Positions 36,868 through 44,257 of a stretch of 64,000 nucleotides of DNA are shown in pieces. The translations under genes and the position numbers were made by a program. The notes under the pieces are model-generated. The model made no database searches. It saw only the letters and a program-made list of their open reading frames with translations, and was not told the origin of the DNA. The first letter of the stretch is position 1. Every line of letters starts with the position of its first letter. The DNA is taken from NCBI RefSeq assembly GCF_900188485.1, contig NZ_FZPH01000007.1:344305-408304 (forward strand), read 5' to 3'. The DNA is from Asanoa hainanensis (lineage in GTDB: Bacteria; Actinomycetota; Actinomycetes; Mycobacteriales; Micromonosporaceae).

Positions 36868-37857
36868 TCACCACTGCGGGACGCACGAGTCGACGTTGTC
36901 CTTCGTGACGCCGGGGGTCTCGTAGAAGTTCGTCTTGGGCGCGCCGGTCAGCTTGCCGGTCAGCGCGTCGTACATCTGCTGCACGGCCTGGCCACCCTCG
37001 TCGAACGGCTTGTAGCAGACCGTCCCGTACATCGTGCCGTCCTTGATCGCGTCGATGCCCACCTGGGCGCCGCCGATGCCGATCACCTTCGCGGTGGAGT
37101 TCGCCGCCTTGATGGCCGCGCCGCACCCGACGGCCATGTCGTCGGAGATGGCGTAGAAGAGCGCGACGTCCTGGTTCGCGGCCAGGATGTTCTGGCAGGC
37201 GGCCTGGCCGTCCTGCTTGGTCCAGTTGCCCGGCTGGGTCGCGACGACGGTGAAGCCGCCCTTGGTCTCCAGCGCCTTGGTGAAATCGCTGACCCGTGTG
37301 GTGTTCTCCTGGAAGCCCGCAGCACCGGTGATCACGGCGACCTTGCCACCGTTGGGCACCGCCTTGACCGCCATCTCACCCGCGGTCGCGCCGGAACCGA
37401 CCTCGTCCTCGGTGACGATGAACTTCAGCTTCGAGTACGGGTCCTCGGGCTTGCGGTCGGCGCCCACGTAGCCGTGCGCGGTGCCGACCGCGATGCCGGC
37501 CGCGTCGGCCTGGTCCACCAGCGCCTGCGCGGGGCCGGGGGACAGCGGCACGAGGATGATGCCGTCGACCTTCTGGGCGATCAGGTCCTGCACCTGGCTG
37601 GCCTGCTTGGCCTGGTCGCCCTGCGAGTCCAGGGTGACCAGCTTGACGCCGAGCTCGGCGGCCTTCTTCTTGGCGCCCTCGGAGATCGCGGCGGGGAACG
37701 TCACCGACTCCTGCTGGTTCGCGAGGCCGATGGTGAGCTGCTTCTGCTGGGCCGGCGGTTCTGCTGAGTCGCCACTGCTTTCCGTGTTGCACGCGGCGGC
37801 GGTCAGGGCCAGGGCCAGGCCCACACAGATGGCGCCGGCTCGGCGGACAGTTCTCAT
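36868..37857 (-). CDS. Sugar-binding lipoprotein (RbsB family)
   Basis: The 329-residue protein has a lipoprotein signal peptide (LTAAAC, lipidated cysteine near residue 23) and a type-I periplasmic-binding fold. Characteristic segments are KVDGIILVPLSPGPAQALVDQADAAGI, TGAAGFQENTTRVSDF and VALFYAISDDMAVG. It delivers the substrate to the RbsC/RbsA-type pair encoded downstream. The ATG at 37857 has CCAGGAGAG upstream. An inverted repeat precedes it. Confidence 0.93.
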   Translation of the reverse strand: MRTVRRAGAICVGLALALTAAACNTESSGDSAEPPAQQKQLTIGLANQQESVTFPAAISEGAKKKAAELGVKLVTLDSQGDQAKQASQVQDLIAQKVDGIILVPLSPGPAQALVDQADAAGIAVGTAHGYVGADRKPEDPYSKLKFIVTEDEVGSGATAGEMAVKAVPNGGKVAVITGAAGFQENTTRVSDFTKALETKGGFTVVATQPGNWTKQDGQAACQNILAANQDVALFYAISDDMAVGCGAAIKAANSTAKVIGIGGAQVGIDAIKDGTMYGTVCYKPFDEGGQAVQQMYDALTGKLTGAPKTNFYETPGVTKDNVDSCVPQW

Positions 37858-37879
37858 GAAAATCTCTCCTGGGGTACGC

Positions 37880-37919
37880 GGAGATCCGCTGCTGCTGGAC
37901 GACGTGGTGCCGGATCTCC
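37880..37919 (-). promoter_or_regulatory. Inverted repeat in the lyase/binding-protein gap
   Basis: GGAGATCCG (37880-37888) pairs with CGGATCTCC (37911-37919) in the 84-bp leader of the binding-protein gene. It could stabilise the downstream message or attenuate transcription, as often seen before abundant binding proteins. Confidence 0.4.
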
Positions 37920-37941
37920 AGGGGATAGGGGTGTGCGGTTG

Positions 37942-39276
37942 TTACGCGCGCGTTCGCCAGGTGCTCAGGGCGGCCGCGCAGAGCTCGGTGGCGTTGCCGA
38001 GGTAGGTGTCGGGTTCGGGCAGGACGGTGGCGATCCGGTCCCACAGCTCGGGTGACACGCTGCGCCGCAGGGCCTCGGACAGGGGCAGGTCGTCGGCCCG
38101 GGAGAGCAGGACGGCCTCGTAGACGCTCTCGTGGGCGACGTCGCGCCCGAGGTGGTCGGCCAGCGTGATCATGTACGCCTCGGCCATGATCCGTCCGCCG
38201 TCGCGGGCGAGGTTGGCGCGCATCCGGTCGGGGAAGACCAGCAGGTGCTCGGCGGCCTCGCGGGCGACGTCCAGGGCCGACGCGGCGGCGATCAGGCAGT
38301 CGGGGACGGCCCGCCACTCGATCTGCCACTCGCCGGCCGCGCGTTCGTGACCGGCTTCGAGGGCCCGCAGCATCGCGTTGGCTGAGTTCTGCGCGACGAC
38401 GCCGAACCCGATGATCGCCTCGGCGGAGATGGGGTTGGACTTCTGCGGCATGGTCGACGACGCGCCCCGGTACTTGCCGGTCGCCTCGGACACCTCGCCC
38501 ACCTCGGTCCGCGACAGGTCGACGACCTCCCGGGCGAACCGCACGCAGGTGCCGGCGACGAGCGCGGCCGCGTTGGTCAGCTCGGCGACGCGGTCCCGGG
38601 CGACGTGCCAGGGCAGGTTGGCGTCGGCGAGCCCGAGGTGCGCGGCGAGCGCTGTTCGTACCTTCGGACCGTTGTCGCCGAGTGCCGCCGATGTGCCGCC
38701 GGCGCCGTAGGAGGAGACGACCGCGGCCCTGGTCTTGGCGCTTTCGAGCCGCGCCCTGTCGCGGCCGAGCTGGTCGAGGTAGACGGCCAACTTGAGGCCG
38801 AAGGTGGTCGGCACCGCCTGCTGGGCGTGCGTGCGGCCGGGCATGACCGAGTCGGCGTGCCGCTCCACGAGCGTGGCGATCGCGTCGCCGAACTGGCCCG
38901 CGAGCACGACCAGCCGGTCGGCGGCGTCGCGGAGCTGGAGGGCCAGCGCGCAGTCCATGATGTCCTGGGTGGTCGCGCCGTAGTGCACCCAGGCCGCGTC
39001 GTCGTCGGACAGCGCGCCGACGATCTGCTTGACCAGCGGCAGGATCGGGTAGCCGACGTTGCGCGTCTCTTTCCAGAGCCGCTCGCGGTCGATGACGTCG
39101 AGCCGGCAGGCGGCGGCGATCCGCTCGCCCCGGGCCTGGTCGATGACCCCGGCATCCGCCAGCGCACGAGCGAACGCGGCCTCGACCGCGAGCCAGTCAG
39201 CGACCGCGCGCTCCTCGGAGAAGACCGCGCCCATAACGCCGTCCTCGCCGAGTTTGCCGAGCAGATCGAAGGCCAT
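37942..39276 (-). CDS. Adenylosuccinate-lyase/carboxymuconate-cycloisomerase-family enzyme
   Basis: The 444-residue protein belongs to the fumarase/aspartase superfamily. The family signature SSTMPQKSNP is near residue 275, with an upstream GRTHAQQAVP catalytic histidine region and YGATTQDI. It is closest in feel to 3-carboxy-cis,cis-muconate cycloisomerase (PcaB) and adenylosuccinate-lyase-like proteins, but no protocatechuate genes are present. The ATG at 39276 has TAGGAG upstream. It leads the importer operon under two LacI-regulon operators, so it likely catalyses a lyase or lactonising step in the unknown pathway. Confidence 0.88.
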   Translation of the reverse strand: MAFDLLGKLGEDGVMGAVFSEERAVADWLAVEAAFARALADAGVIDQARGERIAAACRLDVIDRERLWKETRNVGYPILPLVKQIVGALSDDDAAWVHYGATTQDIMDCALALQLRDAADRLVVLAGQFGDAIATLVERHADSVMPGRTHAQQAVPTTFGLKLAVYLDQLGRDRARLESAKTRAAVVSSYGAGGTSAALGDNGPKVRTALAAHLGLADANLPWHVARDRVAELTNAAALVAGTCVRFAREVVDLSRTEVGEVSEATGKYRGASSTMPQKSNPISAEAIIGFGVVAQNSANAMLRALEAGHERAAGEWQIEWRAVPDCLIAAASALDVAREAAEHLLVFPDRMRANLARDGGRIMAEAYMITLADHLGRDVAHESVYEAVLLSRADDLPLSEALRRSVSPELWDRIATVLPEPDTYLGNATELCAAALSTWRTRA

Positions 39277-39294
39277 ACACAGCTCCTAGGTACG

Positions 39295-39308
39295 CTCAAA
39301 CGATTGAA
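39295..39308. promoter_or_regulatory. LacI-regulon operator O5
   Basis: CTCAAACGATTGAA overlaps the predicted transcription start of the lyase-importer operon, 42 bp centre-to-centre from O6. Confidence 0.8.
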
Positions 39309-39311
39309 CGT

Positions 39312-39341
39312 AAGCTACGGCCGTGTCCCGCGCTGAGTCAA
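39312..39341 (-). promoter_or_regulatory. Promoter of the lyase-importer operon
   Basis: On the minus strand TTGACT (39341-39336) and TAGCTT (39317-39312) are 18 bp apart. O6 covers the -35 box and O5 covers the start site. Confidence 0.7.
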
Positions 39342-39350
39342 GCGTTTGAA
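39337..39350. promoter_or_regulatory. LacI-regulon operator O6
   Basis: GTCAAGCGTTTGAA overlaps the -35 box of the lyase-importer promoter. Its spacing from O5 is about four helical turns, close to that of O2/O3. Confidence 0.8.
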
Positions 39351-39382
39351 CGAACGGCGCGGCCTTTCGGGTCCAGCAATGG

Positions 39383-39793
39383 CTAGGCGTCCTTCAGCTC
39401 GCCCCAGCCGTGCCAGCGGTCGATCTCAAGGTGGGCGGTCACGCGGGGACGCACGCGGTCCGCGTACGGCCGGCCGGTGTAGTGCGTCGCCAGCCGGTCG
39501 ATGCCGCGCAGGCCCTCGTCGTCGGCGATCTCGACGACGCGGCCCTGCAGGCTCACGTGGGTGTACCAGTCGTCGCGGGCCAGGACGGTCAGCGACACCC
39601 GGGGGTCGGCGTGCAGGTGCTTGAGCCGCGCCCGCTTGGCGTCCAGGCCGAGCAGCACGCGGCCGTCGTCCTCGAGCAGGTACCAGGTGGCCACGGTGAC
39701 GGGACGTCCGTCCGCGGCGACGGTCGCCATGACCGCGGGGTTCGGCTGACGCAGAAGTTCGACCACGCGCTCCGGCAAGGGTGTGTTCGGCAT
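39383..39793 (-). CDS. PPOX-class F420/FMN-dependent oxidoreductase
   Basis: The 136-residue split-barrel protein shows NPAVMATVAADGRPVTVATWY, VLLGLDAKRARLKHL and DPRVSLTVL, typical of F420- or FMN-binding pyridoxamine-oxidase-like enzymes in actinobacteria. These reduce small cofactors or xenobiotics. The ATG at 39793 is preferred over a TTG two codons earlier. It appears to be a single gene, not part of the LacI regulon. Confidence 0.85.
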   Translation of the reverse strand: MPNTPLPERVVELLRQPNPAVMATVAADGRPVTVATWYLLEDDGRVLLGLDAKRARLKHLHADPRVSLTVLARDDWYTHVSLQGRVVEIADDEGLRGIDRLATHYTGRPYADRVRPRVTAHLEIDRWHGWGELKDA

Positions 39794-39917
39794 GGTCAAA
39801 GCCTAGAACTCAAGATCCGCCGGGGTCGCGCCGGTCGCCGGACGGGAACACCCCGCGCGGGGGACACCGCACGCGTGGCGGCCTTAATCGCCCCGATTCG
39901 GGCCGGAGAATGCCCGG

Positions 39918-40328
39918 GTGAAACGACGACTCACCATCCTGGCCGGCGCGCTCGTGCTCGCCGCTGCCGGCTGCTCGACACCTGCCGCGGAACAGCCGCC
40001 CGCACCGGCGGCGACCGTCCAGATCCTGCCGCGGGCCGACGGGGCGCCGAGCGCCCAGGACGTGGTCGACGCCTTCGCCGCCGCCGGCCTGCCGGTGCCC
40101 GCACCCCGGGACAACACCGCCGCCTGCGCCAGCGACGTGGTGCGCTGCTCGGAGCTGGTCACCACGGACGCGATCTCGGTGTACGTGTTCCCGGACGAAA
40201 CGACCGCGGCGGAGTTCGCGACCGCCGACACCCACCGCGCCGGCGTCGTGGTGCTCAGCTACGCCACGGCACACACCCCGGAGAGCGACCGCCCCGCGTA
40301 CGAGAGCACCCTGACCAGCCTGCTCTGA
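39918..40328 (+). CDS. Small lipoprotein of unknown function
   Basis: The 136-residue product starts at a GTG and has a lipoprotein signal peptide with LAAAGC (cysteine near residue 19), followed by a Pro/Ala-rich spacer. The globular part (SAQDVVDAFAAAGLPVP to the end) contains two cysteines likely to pair. It resembles other actinobacterial hypothetical surface lipoproteins. It is convergent with the sigma-partner gene, with two bases between stops. Confidence 0.6.
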   Translation: MKRRLTILAGALVLAAAGCSTPAAEQPPAPAATVQILPRADGAPSAQDVVDAFAAAGLPVPAPRDNTAACASDVVRCSELVTTDAISVYVFPDETTAAEFATADTHRAGVVVLSYATAHTPESDRPAYESTLTSLL

Positions 40329-40330
40329 CG

Positions 40331-41074
40331 TCAGTCGTCAGGCTCCACGGTGAACCACCAGTTGCCGACGATGTGGACCTCCAGCCTGGGGCCGAGGTTC
40401 GTCTGCGTCCGCTTCTCGACGGGGGCGTTCGGCGGGGTGTCGGGAACGTAGGAGTAGTACCAGTTCCACTGCCAGGAGTTGTCGCGGAGATGGAACGACG
40501 TGCCGGGGCCCCAACCGCCCTTGTCGATCCGGTCCACGTCGACTCCGGAGCGCTCGATCGCCCTGGTCACCCGGGCGAACGCCGCCTCACTCGCGGCGTC
40601 GAACGGCAGCTCGGGGTCGGTGGCGTTCGCGCAGTCCGCGTGCCTGTCCCGGTAAGCCCCCTGCGACCAGGTGAACGCCCGGCAGCCCGCGCGGCCCCAC
40701 GCTCCCGGATCAGCGAGGTAAGAAGTGACCCCCAGGTCAACGGTCGTCGTCAACACGAGCGCCAAGCTCGAGGCGTCGTCGAGCATCCGGTCGGCCGGGT
40801 AGATCGGCGGGTCACCCTCGTTCGGAAGCGAGCGGGTGTCGTAGCCGAACGGTGCGGGGAAGACGCCCGGCAGGTCGACCCCGCCGATCGTCGTGAGCCC
40901 GACCACGGCCGCCATCGCCACGGCCAGGCCGCCGGCGAGCGCGCGCCGGCCCCGGCTGCGGCGCAGCGCGCGTCGGGCGGCGACGAGCGTCCGCCCGGCA
41001 TCGGGCCCGGTCTCCGGATAGCCAGGGTCGCCGGCCCGCAGCCGGGCGACCACATCGTCGTCGTGGGTGTTCAT
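40331..41074 (-). CDS. Membrane protein partner of a SigE-family sigma factor
   Basis: The 247-residue protein has a charged cytoplasmic N-terminus (about 1-43), one membrane span (about 45-64) and an extracytoplasmic domain (about 70-247) rich in Trp/Tyr. It is encoded with the sigma factor in an ATGA overlap, the layout of anti-sigma or sigma-associated membrane proteins. No zinc motif is present, so an anti-sigma role is inference. Confidence 0.65.
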   Translation of the reverse strand: MNTHDDDVVARLRAGDPGYPETGPDAGRTLVAARRALRRSRGRRALAGGLAVAMAAVVGLTTIGGVDLPGVFPAPFGYDTRSLPNEGDPPIYPADRMLDDASSLALVLTTTVDLGVTSYLADPGAWGRAGCRAFTWSQGAYRDRHADCANATDPELPFDAASEAAFARVTRAIERSGVDVDRIDKGGWGPGTSFHLRDNSWQWNWYYSYVPDTPPNAPVEKRTQTNLGPRLEVHIVGNWWFTVEPDD

Positions 41075-41598
41075 CGGAGTTCCCCTTCCGCGAAGATCTC
41101 GCGTAGCCGCGCGATCCCCCGCGCGTTGTGGGACTTGACCGTGCCGACGGAGATCTCCAACTCGCTGGCGACGTCGGCTTCGCTGAGGTCGAGCAGGTGG
41201 CGCATGACCACGACCCGGCGCTGCGTCAACGGCAGCCGGGCCAGGGCCCGCACCACGGTGTTGCGGACGACGACGGCACCCGTGTGGTCGGGACCGGCCC
41301 GATCGGGCAACGCGCGCGGGTCCAGCAGGACCTCGTGCCGGGTCCGTCGCCAGCCGTCGATGCGCAGGTTGACCAGGATCCGCCGGGCGTACGCCTGGGG
41401 ATCGCCGTCGCGGGCCGACCGCCAGGAGCGGTAGGTGCGCTCGTAGGTGGCCTGGACCAGCTCCTCGGCCCGGACCGGGTCGCCGCAGAGCAGCACCGCG
41501 GTGCGCAGCAGGTAGCGACCGGACGCGGCCACGAAGTCGACGAACTCCTGGTCACGCGTACGGGCCGCGCTCTCTCTGTCCCTGCTCACATCAGCCAC
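41071..41598 (-). CDS. SigE-family (ECF-type) RNA polymerase sigma factor
   Basis: The 175-residue protein has region 2 with AEELVQATYERTYRSWRSA and AYARRILVNLRIDGWRR, and region 4 with LPLTQRRVVVMRHLLDLSEADVA then ELEISVGTVKSHNARGIARLR. This is the Streptomyces SigE-like subgroup common in actinomycetes. The start is uncertain: GTG codons at 41601, 41598 and 41589 are in frame, and 41589 has GGTGG upstream. Earlier in-frame sequence is shadow. It is coupled to the downstream membrane-partner gene. Confidence 0.88.
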   Translation of the reverse strand: MADVSRDRESAARTRDQEFVDFVAASGRYLLRTAVLLCGDPVRAEELVQATYERTYRSWRSARDGDPQAYARRILVNLRIDGWRRTRHEVLLDPRALPDRAGPDHTGAVVVRNTVVRALARLPLTQRRVVVMRHLLDLSEADVASELEISVGTVKSHNARGIARLREIFAEGELR

Positions 41599-41719
41599 CA
41601 CGCAGCAGCATCGCCGAACGTTGTCACAGCCCGGTGGTCGATTTAACGGCCGTTCGGCCAGATCAGGCACCCGACCACCGGAGGTCGACGGCGGCCCGGG
41701 CCCATGCACACTCGCTGAT

Positions 41720-42319
41720 GTGGATCCTGACGAGAGCTTGCGGATCGAGGACTTCGTCCCCGCGCCGGGCGGTGAATGGCACGGGTTGCTGTTCGACAAC
41801 CCGTCGACCGGCCTGCCGCCGCGCTTGACGTGGTGCTTCACGTTTCCTTTCGCGGACGTCGAGCGCGACGACGACGAGAGCCCGCTCAGCCTGACCGTCG
41901 AGTGGGTACCCGTGCCGGCGGAGAGCTGGCGGCGGTTCGCCGGGCGGCGGGTGGCCAGCGCGAGCTTCGCGGAGCCGGCCGAGGCGAGCGTCTACTACTA
42001 CCTGCACCACCGCTTCGACGCGGTCACGCTGGACCTGGCCGAGCAGCGTGGGGGCGCGTTGCGGGTCGTGGCGGAGGTGTCCGGAGACCTCGACCGGCTC
42101 GGCGTCGACCCGGTGCGGGCCGAAGCGTGGCTCACCTTCACCGGGATTCTCGTGTCGCTCCACGACGCGGCTTCTCCGGATGTCGCGTTGGCCCGGTTGG
42201 GGGCGTTCACGGACACCGACGGCCTGGCGTACGACCCGGGCAGCCGTGACGGCGTTCCTCGATTCACGGCACAACCCGACGAACTCGCGCGGACGCTGCC
42301 GTTTCCCGCCTTAGGGTGA
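41720..42319 (+). CDS. Hypothetical protein of unknown function
   Basis: The 199-residue soluble protein is rich in aromatic and acidic residues and shows WHGLLFDNPSTGLPP, TWCFTFPFADVERDD and EASVYYYLHHRFDAV. No family is recognised and no signal peptide is seen. The GTG at 41720 is the likeliest start because upstream in-frame sequence lacks coding character. It is divergent from the SigE-family gene and precedes gntR. Confidence 0.55.
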   Translation: MDPDESLRIEDFVPAPGGEWHGLLFDNPSTGLPPRLTWCFTFPFADVERDDDESPLSLTVEWVPVPAESWRRFAGRRVASASFAEPAEASVYYYLHHRFDAVTLDLAEQRGGALRVVAEVSGDLDRLGVDPVRAEAWLTFTGILVSLHDAASPDVALARLGAFTDTDGLAYDPGSRDGVPRFTAQPDELARTLPFPALG

Positions 42320-42325
42320 TTGTTC

Positions 42326-42336
42326 TTCGTATACAA
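42326..42336. promoter_or_regulatory. GntR-type operator upstream of gntR
   Basis: TTCGTATACAA (core GTATAC) lies 34 bp before the regulator's start. The same 11 bases in reverse occur in the promoter of the peptide-transporter operon (51536-51546). Confidence 0.7.
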
Positions 42337-42369
42337 TTATCGCTTAACGTCATTGTGAAAGGCGGTCGG

Positions 42370-43035
42370 GTGGACACGGACCTACCGGCCAAGATCGGCG
42401 CTCAGCACCTGCCGCTACGCGACCAGGTGCTCGCTGCTCTTCGGAAGGGCATCATCAGCGGCGACTATCCCCCGGGCGAGCGGCTGACCGAGGATCGGCT
42501 GGCGGAGGACTTCGGCGTCTCCCGCAACCCGGTCCGCGAGGCGTTGCGCGTCGCGGAGGCCGAGGGCTTCGTGGTGATCCTTCCGCGCAGGGGAGCGGTG
42601 GTCGCCTCTCCGAGCAGTGCGACGATCCACGACATCTTCGCGGTACGCGAGCGCCTGGAGCCGTTGGCCGCCCGCCTCGCGGCTGAGCGGGCGGCCCCGA
42701 GCGACGTAACCTCGTTGCGGGGCGTGCTGGAGCAGGCCCGGCAAGCAACCGAGAACCAGAACCTGCGCCGCGTCGCGGAGCTGAATAGTGCGCTGCATCT
42801 GCAGATCCTCGAGATAAGCGGCAATCCGTGGCTGGCCTCGATCGCCAAGGCCTTGTATCTCCATGTGCAGTGGGTCTTCCAACTGACCGCCGAGGTCCGG
42901 GCTCCGCACTCCTGGGACGAGCACATCAAGCTGGTCGACGCCATCTCGTCGGGTGACGGGGACCTGGCCGAGTCCGTGGCCCTGGCGCACGTGGGCGCTG
43001 CCTCCGCCGCCGCTCGTGAGACCACCCACGGGTAG
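42370..43035 (+). CDS. GntR-family (FCD subfamily) transcriptional regulator
   Basis: The 221-residue protein has an N-terminal winged helix with LRDQVLAALRKGIISGDYPPGERL, followed by DFGVSRNPVREALRVAEAEGFV. An all-helical FCD effector domain (about 80-215) has FAVRERLEPLAARLAA and the metal-site histidines (LNSALHLQIL, WDEHIKLVDAI). The GTG at 42370 has GAAAGG upstream. The recurring TTCGTATACAA operator suggests it controls itself and the oligopeptide/GGT operon. The ligand is probably an amino acid derivative or small organic acid. Confidence 0.88.
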   Translation: MDTDLPAKIGAQHLPLRDQVLAALRKGIISGDYPPGERLTEDRLAEDFGVSRNPVREALRVAEAEGFVVILPRRGAVVASPSSATIHDIFAVRERLEPLAARLAAERAAPSDVTSLRGVLEQARQATENQNLRRVAELNSALHLQILEISGNPWLASIAKALYLHVQWVFQLTAEVRAPHSWDEHIKLVDAISSGDGDLAESVALAHVGAASAAARETTHG

Positions 43036-43560
43036 CGGGTGTGTCACCACGAGCGGTCACCGCTCGTGTTCTCGGGTGTCGCTTCGTTGTTGGTCGCGGT
43101 CTTGGTCGGGGGAGGATGTTGTGGGTGCCGACAGGCCGCAAAGAGCGCGACCTCTATTGTCGGCACCCACAACATCCTCCCCCGCCCTGACCTACTTCAC
43201 TGTTGGTCGACTTCGATGCCGGGTCGCGGGACACAGTCCATTGGCTGGCCTTCGCTTTGCGGACTTTGCGGTGGTCGAGGGTGTGGGGTCGGCGGCGGGC
43301 AACGGAACGCAACCTTCAACGTCTCGTCGGCGTCGCCTCCATCGATGTCATCGATCGGGCTGTGAGAGGTCGGGTGCGGTCCCCCGTGTCGTTTCGTACT
43401 GCCGTCGCCCGCGCCTGTGGCGACGCGGGGTGATCACCGTCTCGCCGTCAGCAGACACCACTGCCAGCCGAGGTACCGGGTGGGCGCAGCATGCCGTAGT
43501 TAGCCGCACGCCATGATCAACGAGTGGGTCGGAGCGGCTTAGCCTTGGCGGACTGCGCGA
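43036..43560. other. 525-bp gap with a long inverted repeat and no convincing gene
   Basis: Short open frames exist but none shows a recognisable protein or a consistent start. The only clear structure is the inverted repeat at 43107-43184. The right part (43190-43560) may be decayed coding DNA. Confidence 0.6.
43107..43184. repeat. 27-bp perfect inverted repeat with 24-bp loop
   Basis: Arms 43107-43133 and 43158-43184 are perfectly complementary (core GGATGTTGTGGGTGCCGACA on one arm). It lies 72 bp after the gntR stop. It could act as a terminator, but the length and long loop also fit a miniature mobile or REP-like element. Confidence 0.85.
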
Positions 43561-43971
43561 CTACAGCTCGTGCCATTCGCCCGAGCTAGCCGGTGAGCCT
43601 GTGCGCACGAACTCGCGCATGGCGTCCCATGCTCGGTCGACAGTCATCACGAAGCGTCCGGTGAATATCGCGTCACCCTGCAGGTGCGGCACTTCGACTG
43701 TGTCGTCCCACGGGATGCTGCCGTCACCAACCAGTAGAAGGGACTTCGGGTCCTCGTCCAGCGCACGGAGCTGTTCGACGACCGCATGAGCTCCCCGAAA
43801 GCCCAGGGCAATCTGCGGTGAGTCCTCGATGGACAGCGCGACCTCGATGAAGCCCTCGCCTAGGGCGCGCAGCATGGTGAAGTGGCCCTCCAGCTCACTG
43901 GGGCCCGAGCGCACCACTGCCGACGAAACGCGGCCCGTCTCTGGTGACGTCGCGGACCACTCCACCGTCAT
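43561..43971 (-). CDS. Imm1-like immunity protein (orphan)
   Basis: The 136-residue protein resembles Imm1-family immunity proteins of polymorphic toxin systems: acidic, with a central LLLVGDGSIPWDDTVEVP segment and the C-terminal AWDAMREFVRTGSPASSGEWHEL pattern. No toxin gene is adjacent, so it would be an orphan immunity gene. The ATG at 43971 is the first start. Family assignment is moderate. Confidence 0.55.
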   Translation of the reverse strand: MTVEWSATSPETGRVSSAVVRSGPSELEGHFTMLRALGEGFIEVALSIEDSPQIALGFRGAHAVVEQLRALDEDPKSLLLVGDGSIPWDDTVEVPHLQGDAIFTGRFVMTVDRAWDAMREFVRTGSPASSGEWHEL

Positions 43972-44257
43972 CTCTTCGCCTCTGGCAATGCCCGGCTACG
44001 GCGACCGGGCGTCGGATCGTAGCAACCGGCTGACGCCGAGTCAGGCCAGACCACGCGGTGCCGGGTGCGTCCGGAGTTTGTGATGGCGGTGCCGCGCCGC
44101 TGCCAGCTTCGGACGTGTTTTTGCATGTAGCTACGCGCGAGAACATGTGCGGGCACGGAAGATGCCACCTCTCGGGGGATGACTCGCTCGGCGGTGAAAC
44201 GCCCGCTGAGCGCCGTCGGGCCGGCTCAGACAGTCGGGAGCACGGCCGGGAGTGTGG

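Noticed and set aside
37942..39276. purB (adenylosuccinate lyase)
   Set aside because: It belongs to the superfamily, but its place in a LacI-controlled sugar-importer operon argues against a purine biosynthesis role.
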